Source: HGM11416 sp045596285
GTDB taxonomy: Bacteria > Bacillota > Clostridia > Christensenellales > Borkfalkiaceae
Assembly: GCA_045596285.1 (NCBI GenBank)
Contig: JAZOCA010000006.1
Location: 1 to 23,771, forward strand
Length of the DNA: 23,771 nt
Direction: 5' to 3'
Positions 1 through 7,131 of this stretch are shown here, piece after piece. Each line of letters begins with the position of its first letter. Positions within the stretch are counted from its first letter, which is position 1. The notes under the pieces were generated by a model that was given only the letters and a program-made list of their open reading frames with translations, ran no database searches and had not been told where the DNA came from. Position numbers and translations under genes: made by a program.

Positions 1-137
1 AGTGGGGGAAGGGGGACCACGTTAGTGGTGGATGAGGTGTTTGGGTAAAAAATATAAATAAAAATTAAAGCACTAAATTATACAACTCCTCATCCGTCAC
101 TCGAAAACTCGTGACACCTTCTCCCGCAGGAGAAGGC
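1..137. repeat. Inverted pair of palindromic intergenic repeats
   Basis: Two arms of the same design face each other across about 50 AT-rich bases. The right arm runs CCTCATCC (88-95), then a GTCAC/GTGAC hairpin (96-115), then the perfect hairpin CCTTCTCC-cgca-GGAGAAGG (117-136). The left arm, read on the minus strand from 37 down to 1, runs CCTCATCC, an ACCAC/GTGGT hairpin, then a C-rich tract cut off by the window edge. Palindromic units of this kind, ending in a CCTTCTCC-type hairpin, are common between genes in gut Clostridia; that comparison is from general knowledge. No open reading frame is supported here. Mobility or function is not shown by the sequence. Confidence 0.6.
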
Positions 138-146
138 AAAAGTGAA

Positions 147-236
147 ACCCGTTGACGGGTAGCAAGTAATAAGTGCATGACTGGCAGGTCAAATAAAAAG
201 CACATTTGTGCTAGCCAGTGAACAAGGGCTATGCCC
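147..236. repeat. Cluster of small hairpins, non-coding
   Basis: Three inverted repeats follow one another: ACCCG/CGGGT near 147-160, a larger one with outer arms ACTGGC (180-185) and GCCAGT (214-219) enclosing AGCACA/TGTGCT (199-212), and GGGC-tat-GCCC (226-236). None has a clear T-tract, so they do not look like terminators. They directly continue the repeat tract to the left and may belong to the same composite element. No coding capacity is seen between 1 and 361. Confidence 0.45.
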
Positions 237-243
237 GAAAAAT

Positions 244-275
244 AAAAACCACCCGATATTCGGGTGGATGTTTAT
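244..275. terminator. Hairpin, possible bidirectional terminator
   Basis: A perfect 8-bp stem CCACCCGA/TCGGGTGG (249-256 and 260-267) is flanked by an A-run on the left and a T-rich stretch on the right. On the minus strand the A-run becomes the U-tract. It lies behind the stronger terminator at 304-335 and would be a second stop for the leftward glucosidase operon, or a stop for rightward transcription from outside the window. Confidence 0.55.
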
Positions 276-303
276 TTACTGTTTTTAATATACTAAAAAT
301 ACT

Positions 304-335
304 AAAAAAGCACACGAGATTTTCGTGTGCTTTTT
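304..335 (-). terminator. Rho-independent terminator of the glucosidase operon
   Basis: An 8-bp stem GCACACGA/TCGTGTGC (310-317 and 323-330) has six A on its left and five T on its right, so it can work in both directions. It begins about 27 bases past the stop codon of the leftward glucosidase gene and is its most likely terminator. Confidence 0.85.
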
Positions 336-340
336 ATGTG

Positions 341-370
341 GTATAAGTGCCGATAATCGCCTTATAGGCT
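341..370 (-). repeat. Dispersed short repeat, copy A
   Basis: Read on the minus strand, this holds CTATAAG followed by GCGATTATCGGC and then ACTTATAC. The 12-base core is identical to copy B (6929-6957), and CTATA plus CGATTATCG are shared with copy C (6714-6740). It overlaps the last two codons and the stop of the glucosidase gene and ends just before its terminator. The centre CGATTATCG is itself palindromic around one T. Confidence 0.6.
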
Positions 371-1978
371 AACTTTTTTATATATTAATACTTCAAATGG
401 TCGCAACGTTTCGTCAAAAGTAAGGGGATGGGTATAGTTAGATAAAAGAAGTTCGTATTTATAGTTTTTCATTAAATCGGGCAGTTTTATTTTTTGCTCT
501 TTATCAAAGTTGCATAAAACAATTATCTCGTCTTTTTCATCACGTCGCAAAAATACAAAACAATCCTTTTGTGAAGTTAAATCTATAAAATCGCCCCGAC
601 GTATACATTTTTCACGTTTTCTTAAATCAAAAAGCCTTTTGTAAAAATAGAAAATACTGTTTTCGCTTTTTAAATCCTTTTCAAGATTGACCTTTTTTGC
701 TTTAGTGGGCATTTTAAGCCATGGCTTGCCCGTAGTAAAGCCAAAAGAAGACGTTTCGTCATTCGTCCAGGCAATAGGTCTTCTGGTGTTATCACGGCTA
801 CCGTAGTTTATTTCTTTAATTAATAGTGCGTTATCTTTTTTGCTCTTTTGTTCGTTGTAATAATTAACTGTTTCTATATCGTCGAAATCGCTAATATCTT
901 CGTAATATGAGTTTAACGACCCAAATTCTTGACCTTGATAAACAAGCGGAATTCCCTTTAATAAATAAAAAATAGAAGCTAAAAAAGTAGCGCATTCATA
1001 GTGATTAACTTCGTCTTTGCCCATTCTGGAAAGGTAAAAAGGTTGGTCGTGATTATCGGTAAAAAGCATATATAAAAGATTGTTTTTTGCCGAAAAATTT
1101 TGCCATTTAACAAGCACATCTCTAAGTGTATTGTAATTAATTTCGCTAGGCGTATACTTATTTTCGCGACCTAAACTAATATGGTCGAACTGAAAAACAG
1201 TAGTAAGTTCACCGCGTGTTTCCCCGCAAATATCGGCAATGCTTTTTTCATCAGACTGGCATTCGCCTATAGTAAAAATATGCTTAACGTTATCACGCCC
1301 AAACAGTAAGTTTATATATTCGTGTAGTTTTGGACCGTTCAACATAAGGTTGTTTTCAAAGTCTTTGGCGATAAAATCTAAAACGTCGCATCTAAAACCG
1401 TCTACACCTAATTTAACCCAGTAATCAACTATATCGCACGCTTCTTTTCTAACTTTTGGATTTTCCCAGTTTAAATCCGGTTGCTGAATAGCAAAAGAGT
1501 GTAAATAGTACTCATCTGTTTGCTTATTATATTCCCAAGCGCTTCCGCCAAAAACAGACTTCCAGTCGTTACGCGGTTTATCAGCCCAAATATAATAATC
1601 ATGATAGGGATTGTTCCGTGATTTGCTTGCTTCTTTAAACCAAAAATGGTGTGAAGAAGTGTGATTCACAACAAGGTCCATGAACAGTTTCATCCCGCGC
1701 GAGTGCATATCGTCTATTAAACTCTTCCAGTCTTCAAAAGTTCCAAAATCTGGTTGAATATCGCGGTAATCCGAAATATCGTAGCCGTTATCATAGTTAG
1801 GGCTTTTATAGCAGGGCGATAGCCAAATGGCGTTTATGCCAAGTTCCTGTAAATATCCAAGTTTGCTTTGTATTCCTTTTATATCGCCTATGCCGTTTCC
1901 GTCGCTATCGCAAAAACTGCGTGGATATACTTGGTAAATTACCAAATCTAAAAAATCGTTTCTGTTTTGCATAATCAA
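362..1978 (-). CDS. GH13 alpha-glucosidase (oligo-1,6-glucosidase-like)
   Basis: This is a cytoplasmic glycoside hydrolase of family 13, close to the subfamily of oligo-1,6-glucosidase and trehalose-6-phosphate hydrolase. The TIM-barrel starts with YQVYPRSF at 15-22, followed by the metal-binding loop DSDGNGIGD (24-32). The catalytic set is present: nucleophile D198 in DGFRCDV, acid/base E239 in TIGEC, and stabiliser D311 in DNHD. The residue after the nucleophile is Val, which in this subfamily goes with alpha-1,6 rather than alpha-1,4 preference. There is no signal peptide, so it acts on imported oligosaccharides. Length (538 aa) is normal. The listed start is TTG at 1978, ten bases after an AGGA; an ATG two codons later (1972) is the alternative. 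It lies 22 bases behind the DUF1292 gene and probably shares its promoter. There is no sugar transporter or regulator next to it, so the exact substrate is not settled. Confidence 0.9.
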   Translation of the reverse strand: MIMQNRNDFLDLVIYQVYPRSFCDSDGNGIGDIKGIQSKLGYLQELGINAIWLSPCYKSPNYDNGYDISDYRDIQPDFGTFEDWKSLIDDMHSRGMKLFMDLVVNHTSSHHFWFKEASKSRNNPYHDYYIWADKPRNDWKSVFGGSAWEYNKQTDEYYLHSFAIQQPDLNWENPKVRKEACDIVDYWVKLGVDGFRCDVLDFIAKDFENNLMLNGPKLHEYINLLFGRDNVKHIFTIGECQSDEKSIADICGETRGELTTVFQFDHISLGRENKYTPSEINYNTLRDVLVKWQNFSAKNNLLYMLFTDNHDQPFYLSRMGKDEVNHYECATFLASIFYLLKGIPLVYQGQEFGSLNSYYEDISDFDDIETVNYYNEQKSKKDNALLIKEINYGSRDNTRRPIAWTNDETSSFGFTTGKPWLKMPTKAKKVNLEKDLKSENSIFYFYKRLFDLRKREKCIRRGDFIDLTSQKDCFVFLRRDEKDEIIVLCNFDKEQKIKLPDLMKNYKYELLLSNYTHPLTFDETLRPFEVLIYKKVSL

Positions 1979-2000
1979 GAATATTTTTTCCTAAATCTAA

Positions 2001-2303
2001 TTAAATGATACCTTCTTTTTTCAAAAGAATATAGTATTCTTTAAAAACTTCATCTACAATTTGTTCGTCGTCTACTATAACAAGGCAATCTTCGTCGTCT
2101 ATTTCTTCAACAACAAACACTAAAGCCTCGTCATCATTTAAGCCGTTAATAGGGGTAATCGGCTTTAAAATAACGTAAACTTTTTCATTCATGGGGATTA
2201 CGGCTACTTGCTCAAACTCCGTTTCTTTTTGATTTTCGTCGTATAGAACTACGTTATCACTACATTTTTCGTCTAATATCTTTTCAATCTCGCTTATTTC
2301 CAT
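2001..2303 (-). CDS. DUF1292 family small acidic protein
   Basis: A 100-residue acidic protein of the DUF1292 family, widespread in Clostridia and Bacilli and of unknown biochemical role. It shows the family layout: a short N-terminal helix, then a beta-rich domain with an EKVYVILKPI-type strand, followed by Asp/Glu-rich turns and a C-terminal helix. No catalytic residues stand out. The frame stays open up to 2357, but the start chosen is ATG at 2303: AAGGGG lies six bases upstream of it, and the upstream TTG at 2357 falls inside the -35 box of a strong promoter, so it cannot be on the transcript. The gene is first in an operon with the GH13 glucosidase. Members often sit near ruvX/alaS genes in other genomes, so this placement is different. 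Confidence 0.85.
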   Translation of the reverse strand: MEISEIEKILDEKCSDNVVLYDENQKETEFEQVAVIPMNEKVYVILKPITPINGLNDDEALVFVVEEIDDEDCLVIVDDEQIVDEVFKEYYILLKKEGII

Positions 2304-2328
2304 AAAAAGCCCCTTTGTTTTTTTATTA

Positions 2329-2357
2329 ATTATAACGCAAAAAGCAACGTATGTCAA
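2329..2357 (-). promoter_or_regulatory. Sigma-A promoter of DUF1292-glucosidase operon
   Basis: On the minus strand there is a perfect TTGACA (2352-2357), a 17-base spacer and a perfect TATAAT (2329-2334). Transcription would start about 20 bases before the DUF1292 ATG at 2303, leaving room for the AAGGGG ribosome site. Confidence 0.85.
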
Positions 2358-2481
2358 TCTAAAAATAAAAAAAGGAATATATAATATAAAACTATAAAAA
2401 TAAAGATTTTATCTATTTTTTAATTAGAATAAATTTTTTTAAAAAAATTAAAAATAAAATTATAAAAGCGCGTAAAAATTG

Positions 2482-2510
2482 TTGACAATAAATAAAAAAT
2501 AGGTTATAAT
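2482..2510 (+). promoter_or_regulatory. Sigma-A promoter of tRNA-Leu
   Basis: TTGACA (2482-2487), a 17-base spacer and TATAAT (2505-2510), both hexamers perfect, end 21 bases before the mature 5' end of tRNA-Leu. A strong constitutive promoter is usual for a tRNA gene. Confidence 0.9.
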
Positions 2511-2531
2511 TCATTCGTTATCATAAGCCAC

Positions 2532-2618
2532 GCCGCTGTGGCGGAATAGGCAGACGCAAGGGACTTAAAATCCCTCGGTGGCAACACCGTGCCGGTTCGA
2601 CTCCGGCCAGCGGCACCA
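2532..2618 (+). tRNA. tRNA-Leu(UAA)
   Basis: An 87-base class II tRNA with a long variable arm. The acceptor stem GCCGCTG (2532-2538) pairs with CAGCGGC (2608-2614), followed by discriminator A and an encoded CCA (2616-2618). The anticodon stem AGGGA/TCCCT encloses loop CTTAAAA with anticodon TAA at 2566-2568, reading UUA codons. The T-arm GGTTCGACTCC is canonical. It has its own promoter and terminator and lies alone between two leftward operons. Confidence 0.97.
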
Positions 2619-2621
2619 AAT

Positions 2622-2652
2622 AAGCACTTAGTTTAATGCTAAGTGCTTTTTT
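2622..2652 (+). terminator. Terminator after tRNA-Leu
   Basis: A 10-bp stem AAGCACTTAG (2622-2631) / CTAAGTGCTT (2639-2648) is followed by a T-run to 2652, starting four bases after the CCA end. Confidence 0.92.
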
Positions 2653-2754
2653 GATTTTATTTATATTTGTTTAAAATCCCTTTACCAACAAGCATTTTGT
2701 TCATTAATAGATAAATTGTTTTTTTATAAAATAGAAATTATTAGGTAAAGAATT

Positions 2755-2790
2755 AAAAAAGCGTAGAGAGTAAAGTCCCTACGCTTTATT
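2755..2790 (-). terminator. Terminator of the ABC exporter operon
   Basis: On the minus strand, just past the stop codon at 2794, GCGTAGGGA pairs with TCTCTACGC (one G-U pair) around a CTTTAC loop and is followed by six T. The stem arms are 2761-2769 and 2776-2784. Confidence 0.9.
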
Positions 2791-2793
2791 ATT

Positions 2794-4695
2794 TTATCCT
2801 GCAATAGAACCTGAAGCAATTTCTTGTTTTCTATATTGCAACATATAAAGACTGTAATATCTGCCTTTGTTTTTAAGTAATTCGAAATGCGTGCCTTGTT
2901 CGATTATTTCTCCGTGAGAAAGAACTATGATGTTATCAGCGTGTTGAACGGTAGAAAGTCTGTGTGCAACTATAAGCATTGTGCCGATATTCATCATTTT
3001 TTCAAGCGAATTTTGAATTAAAAGTTCAGTTTCGGTATCGATATTAGCCGTAGCTTCATCCAAAATCATAATTTCGGGCTTATGAATAATCGTTCTTGCA
3101 AAAGAGAGTAGTTGTCTTTGCCCAGCAGAGAAGTTGTTTCCGCGTTCAAGTATTTCATCGTCTAATCCCTTTTCAAGTTTATTAATAAACTTATCCGCGT
3201 TGACGTATTTGCACGCTTCCATAATTTGCTCGTCTGAAATTCCTTCTTCTCTTAACACGATATTACTTCTTATCGTACCAGAGAATAAGAATACGTCTTG
3301 AAGCATTTGCCCAAAATGTTTGCGAAGAGAAGAAATTTTTATTTTCTTAATATCAATTCCGTCGATTAATATTTGACCTTTTTGTATATCATAGTTTCGG
3401 CAAATAAGTGATAAAATGGTCGTTTTACCCGATCCAGTTGCCCCAACGAACGCAACCGTTTGTTTAGGCTCGATTTTAAACGACACGTCTTTTAAAACCC
3501 ATTCGCCTTCAACGTAGTAAAACCAAACGTTTTTAAATTCTATTTCTCCGCGTACGTTTTCAAGTTCAATCGCCCCATCTTCATCCACAACGATAGGCTT
3601 CATATCTAAAATTGAAAAGATTTTTTCTGCTGAAGCAAACGCCGATTGTAACCAGTTAAACATTTCCGCTAAACTCTGTATGGGGTTAAAGAATTTAGAT
3701 ATATACATATAGAAGGTTACTATTATTTCGCTAGTTATCGTTTGACCAAGGAATGAAACGTTATCTAAAACGCCTTTCCCGCCAAGGTAAAACAAGCACA
3801 TAACCGAAGTGATATATAGCATGTAAACCATCGGGCGGAAGATGCCGAACACAAAAATTTGTTGGCGTTTAGATTTGCCTAACTTTTGGTTTCTATCTTC
3901 AAATTCCTGCATTTTACGTTCTTCACGGTTAAATATTTGCGTGATTTTTATGCCGGAAAGGTTTTCAGATAAAAAGGTATTAATATCGGTAGTGTTATCT
4001 TTAACTCTGCGATAAGCCCTGCGTGAAAACTTTCTAAATATCAAAGTAAATAGTAGTATAAAGGGAACGAAGCAAAGCACCATTAAGGTAAGTTCGTAGT
4101 TTAAACAGAGCATAGCGACTAAAACGCCGATTACAACGAATGAGTTTTTAACTAAGTTTACGATTATGTTCGTAAACATCATAGAAACGCCGTTCGTATC
4201 GTTCGTAACTCTGGTTACAAGTTTACCAACGGGTATATGATAAAGTTGTTCGTGTGAAAGTTGTTCTATGTGTTTAAACAAGTCTTCACGAATGTTTGAA
4301 ATTATTTTTTGCCCTGTTCTCTGCAATACAATTGATTGAACGTAGGTGCTAATCAAAGAAATTATAAGTATACTTGCATATACGCCAACCCTAATAAGTA
4401 GTTCGCTAAGTTCAAAATCAGTTTTAATAAGACCTTCAATATTGCCCACTAAAATAGGGGATATTATATCGTAAGAAATAGAAAAGAGCATTACCGCTAA
4501 AACTAAAAGAAAGTTTTTCCAGTAGGGCTTAGCGTATTTTAAAAGCCGTTTAACTATTTCCGAGTCGGGAATGTTTCTATCAAAACCAACAGCCTCTTTT
4601 TTGTTTTTCATAAAGGCGTATGCCAGTATAAAAATTACAGAAAAGGTGCCGATAATTGCTCCTGCAATAAGCAGGGGATAGTATTCTTTCCACAT
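2794..4695 (-). CDS. Heterodimeric ABC exporter, subunit with canonical Glu
   Basis: A half-transporter with an N-terminal six-helix exporter domain (about 50-350) and a C-terminal ATPase domain (about 384-620). Walker A GATGSGKTT is at 418-426, Q-loop Q467, signature FSAGQ at 522-526, Walker B IMILDE at 542-547 with catalytic E547, and switch H578. The signature has Ala in place of the second Gly, while the Walker B Glu is intact; this matches the TM288/BmrD type partner of heterodimeric exporters. The protein carries an extra hydrophobic helix at about 8-29 before the usual elbow helix. It starts three bases after the stop of the 590-aa partner, and its AAGGAGGG ribosome site overlaps the end of that gene, so the two are translated together. 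The substrate cannot be read from sequence; multidrug or lipid export is the general role of the family. Confidence 0.92.
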   Translation of the reverse strand: MWKEYYPLLIAGAIIGTFSVIFILAYAFMKNKKEAVGFDRNIPDSEIVKRLLKYAKPYWKNFLLVLAVMLFSISYDIISPILVGNIEGLIKTDFELSELLIRVGVYASILIISLISTYVQSIVLQRTGQKIISNIREDLFKHIEQLSHEQLYHIPVGKLVTRVTNDTNGVSMMFTNIIVNLVKNSFVVIGVLVAMLCLNYELTLMVLCFVPFILLFTLIFRKFSRRAYRRVKDNTTDINTFLSENLSGIKITQIFNREERKMQEFEDRNQKLGKSKRQQIFVFGIFRPMVYMLYITSVMCLFYLGGKGVLDNVSFLGQTITSEIIVTFYMYISKFFNPIQSLAEMFNWLQSAFASAEKIFSILDMKPIVVDEDGAIELENVRGEIEFKNVWFYYVEGEWVLKDVSFKIEPKQTVAFVGATGSGKTTILSLICRNYDIQKGQILIDGIDIKKIKISSLRKHFGQMLQDVFLFSGTIRSNIVLREEGISDEQIMEACKYVNADKFINKLEKGLDDEILERGNNFSAGQRQLLSFARTIIHKPEIMILDEATANIDTETELLIQNSLEKMMNIGTMLIVAHRLSTVQHADNIIVLSHGEIIEQGTHFELLKNKGRYYSLYMLQYRKQEIASGSIAG

Positions 4696-4698
4696 ATT

Positions 4699-6471
4699 TT
4701 AGCCCTCCTTTTCTTCTTCTAATTTTTGTAATTCAACCATCTTATGGTATTCTTCACATGTTGCATACAACTCTTCATGAGCGCCTACGGCGATTATTTT
4801 ACCGTCGTCAATAAACACTATTTTATCCATTTGTTCAATAGTAGAAATTCTGTGCGCAATAAGAATTGTCGTCTTGCCCTTTCTTTCTGCCTGTAAACTG
4901 TCTAATAGCGCCTTTTCAGTTTTTGTATCAACAGCCGAAAGAGAATCGTCCAAAATAAGAACGGGAGCGTCTTTCATTAGCGCGCGAGCGATTGATATAC
5001 GCTGTTTTTGCCCGCCCGAAACGGTAACACCGCGTTCGCCTAACATGGTTTTATATCCGTCGGTAAAGTCTTCAATGTTATCGCTAACTTGCGCTAAAGA
5101 TGCGTAGCGTTTAACAAGTTCAATATCCGTTGTATCAGAAGCAAACGCGATATTGTTTTGTATCGTATCGCTAAATAAGAAATTATCCTGAGGAACGTAA
5201 GCGGTGTTTTCGCGAAGTGAATGAATAGTGATGTCGTTTACGTCGTAACCGTCTACGAATAAAGTTCCGTCGGGAACGTTATAGTTTCTTAAAATAAGGT
5301 CTACAAGGGTGGTTTTACCAGAACCGGTTTTTCCTATTATACCAACGCTTTCGCCTGCGTTAATTTTAAGATTGACGTTTTTTAACGCGTCATAATCCCC
5401 ATCTGGGTATCTAAAGGAAAGATTTTTGAATTCAATCTCACCTTCGATTTTAGGTACGGGTTTAGCATCTAAATCGTCTATAACGTCTTGTTTGGCGTCT
5501 AAAAGTTCGCTGATTCTGTTAAGCGACGCCTTTCCCCTTGATTGCATTTCTATAAGCTCTGAAATAGCCATAACAGGCCATACTATAGAGTTAAAGTAAC
5601 CAAAGAATTCTAAAAGTTCACCCGCGTTGAATTGCCCGATATATACTAAATATCCTCCGTAACCCAAAATTACGCAAATTACAGATTCAACGAATAAAGT
5701 AACTGAAATACGAAGTAGGGTAGATGCTTTTGTGTATTCTACGTTGGCATTTTCGTTCTCTTTGTTTAGTTTTTTGAATGCCCAAAGTTCTTTAAATTCT
5801 TTTACAAACGCTTTAATTACTGCAATTCCAGAAAAACTTTCTTGTGAGAAATCGGAAAGCGAAGAAAAGGCTTCCTGTCTTCTTTTCCATTTTTTGGTCA
5901 TGAATTTACCAACGATTACTGCAACACAAAGCATAAAAGCCATAGGAATAAGTGAAAGAATGGTAAGGGTAAAATCCATATTTCCCATCTTTAAAATGGA
6001 AAGCCCGCCTAAAACAAGGGCGTCTGCAAACATTAAAATACCAGAACCGAAACAATCTTGCACAGTTTCAATATCGTTTGTGAATAAAGACATTAAATTG
6101 CCAACCTTGTTTTCTTGGTAATATTGTTGTGAAAGATTTTTACATCTATTAAACATTCTTGAACGAAGGTTTGTTTCAACTAATATTCCGCTACCAAAAA
6201 AACAAATACGCCATAAAAATCTACCAACGACCATCGCTAAAATTATAAGTAGCATAGGTTTGCAAATGTAATCGAGTAGGAAGTTTAAGTCAAAGGGAAG
6301 TAGTATTCCGTCAACTTCAACAGATCCATCGTTTATACCATTTATTAAATACTTATATAATTTGGGTATTTCAAGTTGAAAATAGTCAACCGCAACAAGG
6401 GCAATAAGACCCAAAATAATCAGATGCAAATATTTGAAATAGTACCTGTTAATATGTTTCCCGAATAACAT
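4699..6471 (-). CDS. Heterodimeric ABC exporter, subunit with degenerate Walker B
   Basis: The first gene of the exporter pair: a transmembrane domain (about 15-310) and an ATPase domain (about 345-575). Walker A GKTGSGKTT is at 380-388, Q428, a perfect signature VSGGQ at 484-488, Walker B VLILDD at 504-509 and switch H540. The residue that should be the catalytic Glu is D509. Together with the partner's FSAGQ signature this gives one degenerate and one canonical ATP site, as in TM287/288, BmrCD and LmrCD. The start is ATG at 6471 with AGGAGG (complement of 6478-6483) seven bases upstream. A TTGACA-18-TACTAT promoter lies at 6569-6598. Confidence 0.92.
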   Translation of the reverse strand: MLFGKHINRYYFKYLHLIILGLIALVAVDYFQLEIPKLYKYLINGINDGSVEVDGILLPFDLNFLLDYICKPMLLIILAMVVGRFLWRICFFGSGILVETNLRSRMFNRCKNLSQQYYQENKVGNLMSLFTNDIETVQDCFGSGILMFADALVLGGLSILKMGNMDFTLTILSLIPMAFMLCVAVIVGKFMTKKWKRRQEAFSSLSDFSQESFSGIAVIKAFVKEFKELWAFKKLNKENENANVEYTKASTLLRISVTLFVESVICVILGYGGYLVYIGQFNAGELLEFFGYFNSIVWPVMAISELIEMQSRGKASLNRISELLDAKQDVIDDLDAKPVPKIEGEIEFKNLSFRYPDGDYDALKNVNLKINAGESVGIIGKTGSGKTTLVDLILRNYNVPDGTLFVDGYDVNDITIHSLRENTAYVPQDNFLFSDTIQNNIAFASDTTDIELVKRYASLAQVSDNIEDFTDGYKTMLGERGVTVSGGQKQRISIARALMKDAPVLILDDSLSAVDTKTEKALLDSLQAERKGKTTILIAHRISTIEQMDKIVFIDDGKIIAVGAHEELYATCEEYHKMVELQKLEEEKEG

Positions 6472-6568
6472 AAACCGCCTCCTTTAGTGCAAATACATAA
6501 TATTTATAATTATACACATTTTAAATAATTAAATTAGTTTAAAGTATTAAAGTAATTATAATGAGAAT

Positions 6569-6598
6569 ATAGTACCACTATTAATATGCTTTTGTCAA
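6569..6598 (-). promoter_or_regulatory. Probable promoter of ABC exporter operon
   Basis: Minus-strand TTGACA (6593-6598) and TACTAT (6569-6574) are separated by 18 bases and lie about 100 bases before the first ABC gene. The leader of roughly 90 bases is AT-rich and shows no clear structure. A second TATAAT at 6509-6514 is closer to the gene but lacks a -35. Confidence 0.55.
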
Positions 6599-6713
6599 AC
6601 GAAAAATCAAGAATATATAAAATACCTTTTAAAAATTTATTTTTACTGTGATCATTTTTATAATTAAAGCATTTTGGAAAAGCATTATTTTGAATATTTC
6701 TTGGCAAAAGTAG

Positions 6714-6740
6714 CGCTATAGGTCGATTATCGAGTATTTG
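6714..6740 (+). repeat. Dispersed short repeat, copy C
   Basis: This copy reads CTATAGG, then TCGATTATCGAG, then TATTTG. It shares CTATA, the nine-base centre CGATTATCG and the TATTT flank with copy B, but differs on both sides of the centre, so it is the most diverged copy. Confidence 0.5.
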
Positions 6741-6928
6741 AAACAATATGTTTATACTTTAATTTAATAAAATATCGTAAGTACATTCTATCGTTTGTTC
6801 TATTTTTGATTGATATGCTGTAGAGTTAATTTTTTTTCGTATAATCACGTGCTTAATAACAACCAACGCTTATCGTATCGCGTGATCAAAAAAAGAAATC
6901 AAAATGCGAAAACAATATAAAAGTTGGT

Positions 6929-6957
6929 CTATAGCGCGATTATCGGCTATTTATACA
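6929..6957 (+). repeat. Dispersed short repeat, copy B
   Basis: This copy reads CTATAGC, then GCGATTATCGGC, then TATTTATAC. Its 12-base core equals copy A on the opposite strand (341-370), and the right flank TTATAC is also shared. It lies directly behind the tRNA-Gly terminator. Confidence 0.6.
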
Positions 6958-6958
6958 A

Positions 6959-6989
6959 TAAAAAAACTCCTTACACAACTGTAAGGAGT
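6959..6989 (-). terminator. Terminator after tRNA-Gly
   Basis: A perfect 10-bp stem ACTCCTTACA/TGTAAGGAGT (6966-6975 and 6980-6989) with a CAAC loop. On the minus strand it is followed by a T-run and begins eight bases after the CCA end of tRNA-Gly. Confidence 0.92.
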
Positions 6990-6996
6990 GATCTTT

Positions 6997-7070
6997 TGGA
7001 GCAGGTGATGGGAATCGAACCCACAACCACAGCTTGGGAAGCTGTTGTTTTGCCACTAAACTACACCTGC
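6997..7070 (-). tRNA. tRNA-Gly(CCC)
   Basis: A 74-base tRNA on the minus strand. The acceptor stem GCAGGTG pairs with CACCTGC, followed by discriminator T and an encoded CCA (complement of 6997-6999). The anticodon stem ACAGC/GCTGT encloses loop TTCCCAA, giving anticodon CCC (complement of 7036-7038), which reads GGG. The T-arm has GGTTCGATTCC. It has a strong promoter just upstream and a terminator just downstream. Confidence 0.96.
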
Positions 7071-7082
7071 AATTTCTAATAT

Positions 7083-7111
7083 ATTATACTCGAATAATGC
7101 GGGCGTGTCAA
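7083..7111 (-). promoter_or_regulatory. Sigma-A promoter of tRNA-Gly
   Basis: Minus-strand TTGACA (7106-7111), a 17-base spacer and TATAAT (7083-7088) end 12 bases before the tRNA 5' end. Both hexamers are perfect. It lies between the DUF4363 stop and the tRNA, and no terminator separates them, so some read-through from DUF4363 is also possible. Confidence 0.9.
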
Positions 7112-7131
7112 TTAAATTCACACTGCTAAAG

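Larger units (their letters stand above)
6599..6958. other. Non-coding gap with two repeat copies
   Basis: This stretch between the exporter promoter and the tRNA-Gly terminator contains no supported gene. It is AT-rich and holds repeat copies C and B (6714-6740, 6929-6957) and a loose inverted repeat ATCACG (6844-6849) / CGTGAT (6880-6885). A 70-codon leftward frame at 6534-6746 has no ribosome site and an AT-driven composition, so it is not annotated as a gene. Confidence 0.5.

Noticed and set aside
2304..2357. Longer N-terminus for the DUF1292 gene from a TTG at 2357
   Set aside because: The TTG lies within the -35 hexamer of a perfect promoter, and the added residues do not fit the family; ATG at 2303 has a good ribosome site.
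5732..6121. Rightward 129-codon frame opposite the first ABC gene
   Set aside because: It is antisense to a conserved transmembrane domain and has no recognisable protein features.
6534..6746. Leftward 70-codon frame upstream of the ABC exporter
   Set aside because: No ribosome site, composition driven by AT-rich DNA, and it overlaps the likely exporter promoter and repeat copy C.
6844..6885. ATCACG/CGTGAT inverted repeat as a structured RNA or operator
   Set aside because: Six-base arms 30 bases apart without further pairing are too weak to call.
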